Origin: an uncultured Phycisphaerales bacterium
GTDB lineage: Bacteria > Planctomycetota > Phycisphaerae > WQYP01
NCBI GenBank assembly: GCA_903868035.1
Contig: CAIPTQ010000271.1
Location: 1 to 11,353, forward strand
Length of the DNA: 11,353 nucleotides
Direction of reading: 5' to 3'
Shown here one piece after another: positions 1 to 6,446 of this stretch; position 1 is the first letter of the stretch, and each line of letters begins with the position of its first letter. The translations under genes and the position numbers were made by a program. The notes below the pieces were generated by a model. The model was not told the DNA's origin. It saw nothing but the letters and a program-made list of their open reading frames with translations, and ran no database searches.

Positions 1-1398
1 ACCGCGCCGGCCCGGGGCACCCCGGCGGTCTCAGCGCGGCCCACGCCGCCGCCGCCGCCGATCGTGGTCGTGGGCGTGCAATCGGCGAAGGATCCCGACA
101 CGCTGGAATTCTTCCGGGCGGAAGTGGTCTACGCCGCGCCGGAATATGACCCGCTGGATTTCGCGGTGCTCAAGATCGCGGCCAAGCCCGCGTACGGCGC
201 GTTCCGCGCCCTGCCCCTGAACTACGGCAAGGCGGACCTGGGCGCCACCGTGGCGGCGATGGGTTTCCCGGCGGTGCAGGAAGACCACCCCTCGCTGTCG
301 TTCACCAAGGGCACGGTCTCCACTTCCACCCGGAAAATCGACAACATCTCGTATTGCCAGACGGACACGACGGTGAATCCGGGCAATTCCGGCGGCCCGC
401 TGCTGAACGTCGCCGGCGAAGGGCTGGGCATCATCACGGCCAAGAAGGCGGATCTCGACAACATCGGCTTTGCGCTGTATCTGAGCCAGGTGCAGACGAC
501 GGGGGACCGGGTCAGCAAGCCGGCAAACCTGGCGCTGAGCAAGCCCGAGCCGGGGCCGCTGGGCGCGACCAACAACCCCCTGCTGGACGTGGTGGAGGCC
601 ACGGCGGCGGGCTGGAAAGTCGAGGCGGGCACGGTCACCGAGAAAAAGCCGCTGATGCTGCTGAACAACAAGGGCGGCAACTACCTGCTGTCGAGCAAGC
701 GCACGCTGCCGGCGTCGTTTCAACTCAACATCCCCTGCATGATCGCCGCGGTGACGGCGCCCGGCGGCTCGGTGCTGCAGCGGAATCAAATGGTGGTGCG
801 TTTCGCGACCGACGATGCGGGCGTCGCGCCGCCCGCGCCCAAGGGTTATGAACTCCGCTGGTCGGACAGCGGCATCGCGCTGTTCCGCGAAGGCTCGGCC
901 ACCGCCGTGGCCCGGCAGATGCTCCCGCCGCCGGACGAAGGCATGATCATTTCGATCGTGAACCAGGACGGCTCGATCCTGGTGGCGGTGGATGAACTGC
1001 CGATCCTGACGTACAAGGATCCCAAGCCGCTGCCGACGAAGACAAAATTCTGCATCGGCGGGTATCAGTCGGAAATGCTCCTGGGGAAGGTGGATGTGGT
1101 GGACCTGGCGGGTGTGCCGCCGATCACCCTGCCGACAGTGGTGCTGCCGAAGGGTCTGCAGAACGTGGCGCGTCCGCCGCAGGTGGTGGTGATCCCGATG
1201 CCCACGCCCACGCCCGGGGCGGGCGCGGGGGGCACCGGAGGGCGGGGCGCGGGGGGCGCGGGGGGTACGGGAGGACGAGGCGCAGGGGGCGCGGGCGGAG
1301 TGATACCCGGGCAGCCGGTGATACCCGGGCAGCCGAATATACCGGGACAACCGGGATATCGCGGCGGTGCCGGGGGCGCTGGGGGCCGCGGCGGGTGA
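1..1398 (+). CDS. Trypsin-like serine protease, 3' part, with beta-sandwich-like region and Gly/Pro-rich tail
   Basis: The frame is open to the left edge, so the true start and the catalytic His lie outside the window; 465 residues are visible. The trypsin/HtrA-type protease core is shown by the Asp motif DFAVLKI (Asp at nt 157-159) and by the Ser motif TVNPGNSGGPLL (Ser at nt 388-390). Spacing and order fit a chymotrypsin fold, and the next segment (GLGIITAKKADLDNIGFAL) is the usual substrate-pocket strand. About codons 200-345 look like a beta-rich jelly-roll module (GYELRWSDSGIALFREG ... IGGYQSEMLLGKVDVVDL), reminiscent of DUF1080/concanavalin-like domains; this is an inference. A Pro-rich linker and a Gly/Arg/Pro tail with tandem repeats end the protein. 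It probably acts outside the cytoplasm, but the signal peptide cannot be seen. No PDZ domain is visible. Confidence 0.85.
   Translation, partial: TAPARGTPAVSARPTPPPPPIVVVGVQSAKDPDTLEFFRAEVVYAAPEYDPLDFAVLKIAAKPAYGAFRALPLNYGKADLGATVAAMGFPAVQEDHPSLSFTKGTVSTSTRKIDNISYCQTDTTVNPGNSGGPLLNVAGEGLGIITAKKADLDNIGFALYLSQVQTTGDRVSKPANLALSKPEPGPLGATNNPLLDVVEATAAGWKVEAGTVTEKKPLMLLNNKGGNYLLSSKRTLPASFQLNIPCMIAAVTAPGGSVLQRNQMVVRFATDDAGVAPPAPKGYELRWSDSGIALFREGSATAVARQMLPPPDEGMIISIVNQDGSILVAVDELPILTYKDPKPLPTKTKFCIGGYQSEMLLGKVDVVDLAGVPPITLPTVVLPKGLQNVARPPQVVVIPMPTPTPGAGAGGTGGRGAGGAGGTGGRGAGGAGGVIPGQPVIPGQPNIPGQPGYRGGAGGAGGRGG
1225..1290 (+). repeat. Two 33-bp coding repeats, Gly-rich
   Basis: Two consecutive 11-codon units encode AGGTGGRGAGG (1225-1257 and 1258-1290). 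A partial AGG follows at 1291-1299. Synonymous differences between the units suggest they are not brand new. They form the flexible glycine tail of the protease. Confidence 0.7.
1300..1353 (+). repeat. Three 18-bp coding repeats, [VN]IPGQP
   Basis: Three adjacent 6-codon units (1300-1317, 1318-1335, 1336-1353) encode VIPGQP, VIPGQP and NIPGQP. The first two are identical in sequence and the third carries synonymous changes. This is a collagen-like or proline-rich extension at the protease C-terminus. Confidence 0.8.
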
Positions 1399-1551
1399 GT
1401 GGAGCGCGGGAAGCAGCGGGACGCGGAAAGCAGCGCCCTCGGCCCCAACAGCCCGGTGGAACACGCACATCAAGTCGTGTGCCGGGCGCTGGTTTTACGC
1501 CCGTACTTCCAACCCTGTACGCTTGGCCCGCTTCCCGGTACGCTATCCTCC

Positions 1552-2598
1552 ATGACACACATTAAAACCATCTTCTTTCTCGTGGTGTGCCTGGCCGTGG
1601 GCGTGGGCATCGGCAAGACCTACCTGTGGTTGACCGCGCCGAAGCTCGGGTTTACGAAGAGCGAGGGTCCGCCCCTGATCACCGGCGTGGGCGATGCGCC
1701 GGCCCAACGGGGGTTTGCCGTGCGGGCGGGGCGGCCGCCCACGGAGGCCATGCTCAAGGAGTGGGAGGCGGCATATGCGACGACCCTGGGCATATCGTGC
1801 GACGCGGGCCTGACGGACAAGGCGCTCGCGGACGCGGTGAAGGTGGCGCAGGCGCATCATCTTCAAGTGGCGCTGCTGCCGCCGATGCTGGGCGCCGGGG
1901 CCGGGGGCGCGGAGGACCCATATCCGCAGGGACTGCACAAGGCGGCGGTCATGGCCCAGCAGGCCGGGGTGGAATACCTGTGCGCGTCGGACTGGGGCGC
2001 GGCGCCGGAAGCGGCCTATTGGCAGGCCCGGCTGGAGGACGCACGCCTGGTGTTCAAGGGCCGGATCATCCTGGCCGCCCGTCCGCAGGTGATCTTCGCG
2101 ATCGACCTGTGGAAAATGGCGGACCTTGTGGGCGTCGTGGGGCCGTTGCCCCTGGCGCGGCGGCTGCCGGACGCCCCGGCGGATGTGACCGTGCATGATA
2201 TGCGGGTGGCGTGGGATTGTTCGCTTACGTCGCTGGAGTCCCTGGCGAAGGTGAACGACAAAAAGCTGGCGCTGCTGCACATGAACGTGCCGGCGGAGGT
2301 GTCGGCGCGGCTGCCGGCGGCGGCGGGGAACGTGCCGCCGGCGAAGAATCCGGCGTTGCAGCGGATGATCTACGAGGCGCTGCTGTGGGAGACCAAGGGC
2401 CGCGCGGAGCGGACGGAAATGCTGCTGTTTAACTGGGGCGAGGCGGGCGAGGCCGATGCGCCGAATAATATAGCGGGGCTGCTGGGGAAGTTCGGCGAAG
2501 CGTGGGATCCCCAGAAGCTCCGGCCCGTGGAGATGGCGCCGGCGGAACCGGCGGCGGACGACGCGGATGCGGCGGCGGCGGCGACGGCGGGGAATTGA
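1552..2598 (+). CDS. Membrane-anchored GH113-like TIM-barrel protein, probably catalytically degenerate
   Basis: This 348-residue protein has a single N-terminal hydrophobic segment (about residues 6-22), fitting a signal anchor with the rest outside the cytoplasm. The body reads like the GH113 (beta-mannanase-type) TIM barrel. It has a TDKALADAVKVAQAHHLQVALLP strand-helix-strand (88-110), AGVEYLCASDWG (138-149), then YW..RLEDARLVFKGRIILAA (156-176), FAIDLWKMADLVGVVGPLPL (182-201) and KKLALLHMNV (237-246). In GH113 the strand at 138-149 normally ends in the acid/base Glu and the strand at 237-246 carries the nucleophile Glu. Here Asp147 and Met244-Asn245 stand there, so activity is doubtful. 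The acidic Ala/Asp/Glu tail is low complexity. I chose the ATG at 1552 because it begins the membrane segment; the same frame is open back to 1399, but that part looks non-coding. No clear Shine-Dalgarno is seen. The family assignment is by motif memory. Confidence 0.7.
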   Translation: MTHIKTIFFLVVCLAVGVGIGKTYLWLTAPKLGFTKSEGPPLITGVGDAPAQRGFAVRAGRPPTEAMLKEWEAAYATTLGISCDAGLTDKALADAVKVAQAHHLQVALLPPMLGAGAGGAEDPYPQGLHKAAVMAQQAGVEYLCASDWGAAPEAAYWQARLEDARLVFKGRIILAARPQVIFAIDLWKMADLVGVVGPLPLARRLPDAPADVTVHDMRVAWDCSLTSLESLAKVNDKKLALLHMNVPAEVSARLPAAAGNVPPAKNPALQRMIYEALLWETKGRAERTEMLLFNWGEAGEADAPNNIAGLLGKFGEAWDPQKLRPVEMAPAEPAADDADAAAAATAGN

Positions 2599-2673
2599 CG
2601 GGGCGGCTATTCATCTCCCACCTCCGGAAATATATCCCCGGGGCCGCCTGCCACAAAAGAGGGCACACCCAAA

Positions 2674-3267
2674 TCAGTTCACCGAGGGATCGGGCGGGAT
2701 GAGGCGGGGATCAATCGCCGGGCGCAGGTGGCCGTGGAGCGCCCGCCGGGCGGCGTCCCGCAATTCCTCCCACAACCCCTGGGGCGTGGAGAGCAGCAGC
2801 GACGAATCGATCTCCGCCACCTGCCAGGCGCCTTCCGCCAGTTCGGTCTCCAACTGCATGCCCGTCCAGCCGGCATACCCCACGAAAAACTTCACCGGGT
2901 CCACCACCTCGTCCACAATCGCCTTGACGGCATCGGCATCCGTCGAAAGCCATATCCCATCCACAATCTCCATCTGCCCCTGGGCCGCGCTGCGGTGCAG
3001 CACGAGGAGCGGCCCTTCGCACGGGCCGCCCTGGTACAAGGGATCGTCATTCTGATAGGGCACGCTGGACACCTGCGACCAGGCCTCGCGCACGGTGGTC
3101 TCCAAAGCCCGGTTGATGATCAGCCCCATGGCGCCGTTTTCATCATGCTGGACGATGAGCACCACGGCATGCGCGAAGTTCGGGTCCAGCAGGTTCTCCG
3201 AGGCGATGAGAACTTTCCCTTCAGGGGTGATTCCATAAGCGGCCTTTCCACGGCTATCATACTCCAC
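2674..3267 (-). CDS. algH: AlgH/YqgE (UPF0301, PF02622) family protein
   Basis: The protein has 197 residues from a GTG at 3267, or 216 from a TTG at 3324. The family signature is clear: GKVLIASENLLDPNFAHAVVLIVQHDENGAMGLIINR near the N-terminus, then YQGGPCEGPLLVLH and FFVGYAGWTGMQLETEL, ending with a W..L...LW. helix. This is the usual length and order of the AlgH/YqgE fold. The biochemical role of the family is unsettled; it was first tied to alginate control in Pseudomonas. The GTG start is preferred because it leaves 82 bp to the divergent gene at 3350 and has a G-rich stretch just upstream. The TTG alternative would leave only 25 bp. It converges with the gene ending at 2598. Confidence 0.9.
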   Translation of the reverse strand: MEYDSRGKAAYGITPEGKVLIASENLLDPNFAHAVVLIVQHDENGAMGLIINRALETTVREAWSQVSSVPYQNDDPLYQGGPCEGPLLVLHRSAAQGQMEIVDGIWLSTDADAVKAIVDEVVDPVKFFVGYAGWTGMQLETELAEGAWQVAEIDSSLLLSTPQGLWEELRDAARRALHGHLRPAIDPRLIPPDPSVN

Positions 3268-3299
3268 AAGCCCCCGGGAGTCCCGTGGCGTGGCGCCGC

Positions 3300-3314
3300 C
3301 TTGCCGCAGGCAAG
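3300..3314. promoter_or_regulatory. Perfect inverted repeat in the divergent intergenic region
   Basis: CTTGCC-GCA-GGCAAG is a perfect 6-bp palindrome with a 3-nt centre. It lies between the algH-like start (3267) and the start at 3350. It could be an operator or a small hairpin in the leader of the plus-strand gene. No convincing -35/-10 pair was found around it. Confidence 0.3.
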
Positions 3315-3349
3315 CGGGGCGCAATCGACGGTTTGCGTACGAGGATGTT

Positions 3350-3769
3350 ATGACCCAGGAACACCCGGCCCCACCCCGGAACCCCGATGACCATGCCCCG
3401 GGCGCGGTTCACGAGAAATTTGAGGGGTGGACTCCGGCCCTGGCGACGGAGGAGGAAGTGCGGGCGGCCATGGAGAAGGCCTTTGACTACCGCGGCGATG
3501 TGACCATCACCCAAAAGGACGGCACGGTGATTGAAGGGTACATCTTCGACCGCCGCGCCGGGGCGACGCTCGCCGAATGTGCCGTGCGGATTGTCCCCAA
3601 GGACCGGCGGGAAAAACTGCGCATCGCCTACGACCAGATCGCCGGATTGGCGTTCAGCGGCCGCGACACGGCGGCGGGCAGAAGCTGGGAGACGTGGCTG
3701 AAGAAGTACCACCAGAAGCGGGCGGCGGGGGAGAAGAACATCGGGCTGGAGGCGGAGGAGTTGGATTAG
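3350..3769 (+). CDS. Conserved protein of unknown function with SGRDTAAG motif
   Basis: This 139-residue protein probably starts at the ATG at 3350, with GAGG five bases upstream; an in-frame start at 3290 would only add a Pro/Arg-rich stretch. After a disordered Pro-rich N-terminus come strands FDYRGDVTITQKDGTVIEGYIFDRR (about 46-70). They resemble a small SH3- or LSm-like barrel with a '[K/D]DG...GY[I/V]' turn. A second beta segment (LRIAYDQIAGLAFSGRD) follows, then a charged C-terminal helix (WETWLKKYHQKRAAGEKN). I believe similar proteins occur in PVC bacteria, but no function is known to me. It is divergent from the algH-like gene. Its stop codon is followed in frame by the helix-turn-helix protein. 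Confidence 0.75.
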   Translation: MTQEHPAPPRNPDDHAPGAVHEKFEGWTPALATEEEVRAAMEKAFDYRGDVTITQKDGTVIEGYIFDRRAGATLAECAVRIVPKDRREKLRIAYDQIAGLAFSGRDTAAGRSWETWLKKYHQKRAAGEKNIGLEAEELD

Positions 3770-3805
3770 TCGGCGAATAAAAACTCAAATTTAGAGAAAG
3801 CTGAG

Positions 3806-4009
3806 ATCGGCAACAGCATTCGGCGGCTGCGCTTCGACCATGGGGAGATGACGCAGGAGGAACTGGCGCGGCGGGTCGAGGTGACGCGGCAGACGATCAT
3901 CGCGCTGGAGGCGGGGAAATACAGACCGTCGCTGGCGCTGGCGTTCCGCCTGGCGCGGGCGTTTGGGTGCCGGGTGGATGAGGTGTTTGAGTACCGGGAA
4001 AACGCGTGA
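3806..4009 (+). CDS. YozG-type XRE helix-turn-helix regulator lacking a canonical start codon
   Basis: About 67 residues encode a complete small XRE domain: helix 1 ([11 protein letters not shown]), [10 protein letters not shown] (turn and helix 2), the recognition helix [14 protein letters not shown], then [21 protein letters not shown]. This is the standard layout of stand-alone YozG-like DNA-binding proteins. The frame is open from the TAG of the preceding gene (3767-3769), but it holds no ATG, GTG or TTG before Met at 3848, which is already inside the domain after helix 1. At the place where homologues start (M-x-N-x-I-R) stands ATC (3806), one base from ATG. A purine-rich GAGAAAG lies upstream at 3794-3800. 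Options are ATC/ATT initiation, stop readthrough from the upstream gene, a start lost by mutation, or a base-call error. I set the start at 3806 as a best guess. Confidence 0.65.
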   Translation: MGNSIRRLRFDHGEMTQEELARRVEVTRQTIIALEAGKYRPSLALAFRLARAFGCRVDEVFEYRENA

Positions 4010-4095
4010 ATTGGATGGCTTGTGTGGTAATCGCAGGTAGGTCATGCGTAGGGCGTTTGTTTGATCTGTTGGATGAATGCGGTATCCTGCCTTGT

Positions 4096-4530
4096 ATGAA
4101 GCGGCGTGGATTTACAATCATTCAACTCATGTTTGTGCTGGCGATTATCATCATCCTCATGGCCATTATTTTCGCCATAGGTGGAGGTCCACGACGGGGG
4201 CCGGCTGAAAGTCAGACGAGAGTGGAGTTAAAGGCACTTTGCGAGATGATGCGGGAATACGAGGCAGATGGAAATCCACCTATTACGACGGCCACCAATG
4301 CCGCCCCGGCGACGACATGGGTCCAGGCACTGCGGAATTGCCGGAAAACAGCAGCGCAGATAAACAAATTGAAATTGTCGGGAAGCGGGGATAATACCAA
4401 AGTCCTCGATGGCTTTGGCACGCCAATCGAGTTTGTTCCGGGCAATCCGCAGGCCCAGACGCCGGGCCATTTTCGAAGTGCCGGTGCTGACGGCCAAATG
4501 GGAACAGCGGACGATATTTGGAGTGAATAA
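4096..4530 (+). CDS. Orphan type II secretion/type IV pilin-like prepilin (GspG/H-like)
   Basis: This 144-residue protein starts MKRRG|FTIIQLMFVLAIIIILMAIIFAI, a class III (type IV prepilin) signal. Prepilin peptidase should cut after Gly5 and methylate Phe6, leaving a hydrophobic alpha-1 helix of about 22 residues as the filament core and membrane anchor. The rest is a short pseudopilin-like globular part ending HFRSAGADGQMGTADDIW, the C-terminal calcium-loop-like motif seen in many GspG-type and PVC prepilins. The oddity is Gln10 (position +5 of the mature protein), where almost all pilins have Glu. No secretion or pilus machinery is nearby, so it is an orphan. The start is fixed by the prepilin motif; no Shine-Dalgarno is apparent. 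Base composition is visibly less GC-rich than the neighbours. Confidence 0.85.
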   Translation: MKRRGFTIIQLMFVLAIIIILMAIIFAIGGGPRRGPAESQTRVELKALCEMMREYEADGNPPITTATNAAPATTWVQALRNCRKTAAQINKLKLSGSGDNTKVLDGFGTPIEFVPGNPQAQTPGHFRSAGADGQMGTADDIWSE

Positions 4531-4711
4531 TGGCGTCATTCACCCATATTTTGACACCGCCCAACTACGAGGGACATTGAAATGGGATTTGGGGATCACG
4601 GTGGTCGCGTATGGACCCATGCTGGTGGGCGCGGGGCTGATACTGCGCGGACTGATGACCTTGGTGATCAATGCCATTCGCAGCCTGATAGCAAGGTCTC
4701 GGGGCGCATAA
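4523..4711 (+). CDS. Putative small membrane protein overlapping the prepilin gene
   Basis: From GTG at 4523, overlapping the end of the prepilin gene by 8 bases, a 62-residue frame runs to TAA at 4709-4711. It encodes a short polar N-terminus, then LKWDLGITVVAYGPMLVGAGLILRGLMTLVINAIRSLIARSRG. That is one long or two closely spaced hydrophobic segments followed by a positively charged end, as expected for a small inner-membrane protein with the C-terminus inside. The overlap suggests translational coupling to the prepilin. I do not recognise a family. The frame also extends upstream through the prepilin gene, which I regard as a shadow. Moderate to low confidence. Confidence 0.45.
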   Translation: MNNGVIHPYFDTAQLRGTLKWDLGITVVAYGPMLVGAGLILRGLMTLVINAIRSLIARSRGA

Positions 4712-5010
4712 ACCGTGCCGCCACGAGAATGTATGGTTCCGAATTTGGTCATCGTGCGTGGCGGGGGAATGGAGATGGTACGGCAAGGTGCGGTTCCCGC
4801 GCCGCTACCGCGGCTTGACACAATGCGGGGCGAACAAACCCATGACGGCGCCTGCGGGCTTGTCATGGGCTACTTTCGCGCCGCCGCTTCCGCGGCTCCA
4901 TTTACCGCATTTACCGCGGTTCCATTTACCGCGGGTTCGTTACCTGAATCGGAGCGGGCAGCCGTTGCCGCGGTTCCATCTACCGCGGTTCCATCTACCG
5001 CGGCTCCATC
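4712..5010. other. Non-coding region with repeats and a hairpin
   Basis: This stretch lies between the small membrane protein and the end of the DUF3300 gene, which converges on it. Open frames across it (for example a plus-strand one at 4715-5194) encode only repeats and antisense Pro/Gly runs and are judged spurious. It holds an 8-bp inverted repeat (4718-4725 with 4757-4764), a second one at 4839-4869, and a family of 15-bp repeats from 4890 to 5012. Confidence 0.6.
4839..4869 (-). terminator. Candidate transcription terminator downstream of the DUF3300 gene
   Basis: CCCATGAC (4839-4846) and GTCATGGG (4862-4869) form a perfect 8-bp stem with a 15-nt loop. Read on the minus strand the stem is followed by TTTGTT, a weak U-tract, about 140 bp after the DUF3300 stop codon. 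The tract is too short for a confident intrinsic terminator. Confidence 0.4.
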
Positions 5011-5012
5011 TC
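4890..5012. repeat. Degenerate 15-bp direct repeats, consensus CCGCGGTTCCATYTA
   Basis: Units lie at 4890-4904, a shortened 9-bp copy at 4905-4913, 4914-4928, a partial at 4929-4934, then 4968-4982, 4983-4997 and 4998-5012. Two adjacent units (4968-4997) are identical. Each full unit begins with the palindrome CCGCGG. The last copy runs into the stop codon of the DUF3300 gene. The unit length is a multiple of three, so every frame stays open, which explains the spurious frames here. A diverged 33-bp segment (4935-4967) splits the array. Confidence 0.8.
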
Positions 5013-6246
5013 ACCACGGGGTATTGGGATTGTTGTCCGCGCCGCCGGGGCCGCGGCCGGAAGTGCCGCCGGTGGTGCCACGTCCTGGTGTTCCCGAGCC
5101 GGACGGACCGCGGCCGGGGTTGGGGGTGGCGCTGGGGGGCGGGAGGGTGATTACTTTTTTATCCGGCTGCGGGGTGACGACTTTCAGCGGATAGGCCAGG
5201 CCGGGCTTGGGATTATTGGGGACGAAGATGGTTCTGGTGTCCGGGGCGGGACCACGGCCGCCGCGGTCGGTGCCGCCCCGGTCGGGGGGGCCGCCGCGGT
5301 CGGGGGGAGGCGTCGGGCCGCCGCGATCAGGGGGACCGCCGCGCGGGTCGTCATGGCGGGGGATGCGCACCTCATGATCGCGCCAGTCCACATCGTTGAG
5401 GGCAAAGGAGAGCGAAAAACCACTGCCGCCGAAGGTGATCACGTTCCGGAGCGGGGGCTGTTGGGGGCGCGGGCGCACATAGACGACGGCGGGGTCATAG
5501 ACGGGGACATAGACCACCTGGGTGCGGGCCGGCGGCTGGATCAGGATCACGGTGCCCTGCTGCATGACATCCTGCTGCTGGGTGCTGTAGAGGTAGCCGT
5601 TGGAGACGGCGGTGGCGCGCCAGCGCTGCACGGATTCAAAAAGGTTCTGCCGCTGATAGACAAAAGCGATGCCCACGGCCTGCGTCCAGTCGAGATGATT
5701 GATCATGAGGTCCAGGACGCTGGGATAGTGCATCATGGCCTTGACGGAATCATCCAGGGGCAGGCTGGCGATGGTGCGTTCGTCGGCGCCGGGATGCTGT
5801 TCCTGCCAGCGGTCGGCATAGGTGAGTTCCTCGATGTAGGTGGTGGAGGGGAACATGACCGCCAGGACCACGTCGGGATAGAGTGCGATGGAGGCGGTGA
5901 GGTCGGCCATCTGGGCTTCGGACAACTGCGGCACATACGACTGTTGCGGGGACGCAATGCGGACCAACTCGGGCTGTGCGGCCGGCAAGACGGAAGTCGG
6001 CTGGCCGATGAGGACGGGCTGGGGCTGGTAGATGGGCTGAGGCTGGATGGGTTGGGCTTGCGCGGGGACTTCCCAGGTGTAGCTGGGGGGTGTGGGACCG
6101 GTGGGGCCGAGCGGCCGGGTAGGCCCGGGGACGTAGGGGGTGGAGGGCGGGATGTATGTGCCGCCGGTGCCCGGGGTGTATTGGGCGTGGACGGCGAGGG
6201 CCAAGGTGAGGGTGGCGAGGGTTATGGAGAGGGGGATGATTTTCAT
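5011..6246 (-). CDS. Secreted DUF3300 protein with Pro-rich N-terminus and RGG-rich tail
   Basis: This 411-residue protein has a signal peptide, MKIIPLSITLATLTLALAVHA|Q, with cleavage likely after residue 21. Residues 22-107 are Pro/Gln-rich (PQPIYQPQPV). The DUF3300 domain spans about 108-257: IALYPDVVLAVMFPSTTY, DDSVKAMMHYPSVLDLMINHLDWTQAVGIAF, NLFESVQRWR, NGYLYSTQQQDV, and YVPVYDPAVVYV at the end. The function of DUF3300 is unknown; members are secreted or envelope-associated. The tail (301-411) is disordered, with DRGG repeats (301-331) and Gly/Pro/Arg runs. I chose the ATG at 6246 because it starts the signal peptide and has AGGTG five bases upstream; the frame is open 20 codons further up. 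It is divergent from ugd, with 232 bp between the two starts. Confidence 0.9.
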   Translation of the reverse strand: MKIIPLSITLATLTLALAVHAQYTPGTGGTYIPPSTPYVPGPTRPLGPTGPTPPSYTWEVPAQAQPIQPQPIYQPQPVLIGQPTSVLPAAQPELVRIASPQQSYVPQLSEAQMADLTASIALYPDVVLAVMFPSTTYIEELTYADRWQEQHPGADERTIASLPLDDSVKAMMHYPSVLDLMINHLDWTQAVGIAFVYQRQNLFESVQRWRATAVSNGYLYSTQQQDVMQQGTVILIQPPARTQVVYVPVYDPAVVYVRPRPQQPPLRNVITFGGSGFSLSFALNDVDWRDHEVRIPRHDDPRGGPPDRGGPTPPPDRGGPPDRGGTDRGGRGPAPDTRTIFVPNNPKPGLAYPLKVVTPQPDKKVITLPPPSATPNPGRGPSGSGTPGRGTTGGTSGRGPGGADNNPNTPW

Positions 6247-6295
6247 AAAAGCACCTATGTGAGAATTCCCGCGTGGGATGACAATGGTAGTTGAC

Positions 6296-6310
6296 GTAAT
6301 CGCCAATTAC
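6296..6310. promoter_or_regulatory. Inverted repeat GTAAT-CGCCA-ATTAC, possible operator
   Basis: A perfect 5-bp palindrome with a 5-nt centre lies 50 bp upstream of the DUF3300 start, where a repressor or activator could bind. Short palindromes like this arise by chance, so this is only a candidate. Confidence 0.25.
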
Positions 6311-6446
6311 CAATAAATCCCTTCCCTCATCCAGACACCTAAATACCGGCATGGCGAGCTTTGAATTCGAGCTGCTGCCGCAAGAGTTCATCACACCCTA
6401 TGCCCGGTAACCTCCAAAGCCCCCCCGGCGATTTAGCCGACATAGG

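Noticed and set aside
31..1473. Long minus-strand frame (480 codons) opposite the protease gene
   Set aside because: Its product is Arg/His-rich without domains, while the opposite strand has clear protease motifs. It is a shadow caused by high GC.
1523..1549. TTGGCC ... TATCCT as a promoter for the gene at 1552
   Set aside because: The -10-like box ends two bases before the ATG, so transcription would begin inside the gene; the spacing of 15 is also poor.
4061..4088. TTGATC-16-TATCCT as a promoter giving a leaderless prepilin mRNA
   Set aside because: The spacing is acceptable but both boxes are weak matches; chance occurrence is likely without transcript data.
4890..5012. CRISPR-like array or rRNA fragment (the CCGCGGTA core resembles a conserved 16S segment)
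   Set aside because: Units are 15 bp without spacers, so not CRISPR. The match to 16S is limited to a few bases around CCGCGG and no further rRNA sequence follows.
4715..5194. Plus-strand frame over the 15-bp repeats
   Set aside because: The repeat unit is a multiple of three, so the frame is open by arithmetic. It then runs antisense through the DUF3300 tail.
5353..6294. Plus-strand frame (313 codons) opposite DUF3300, with Gly/Asp/His-rich product
   Set aside because: It is a shadow of the DUF3300 gene, which has a signal peptide and recognisable domain.
6351..6410. 19-codon plus-strand frame in the ugd upstream region
   Set aside because: No ribosome site, no recognised product and too short to distinguish from chance.
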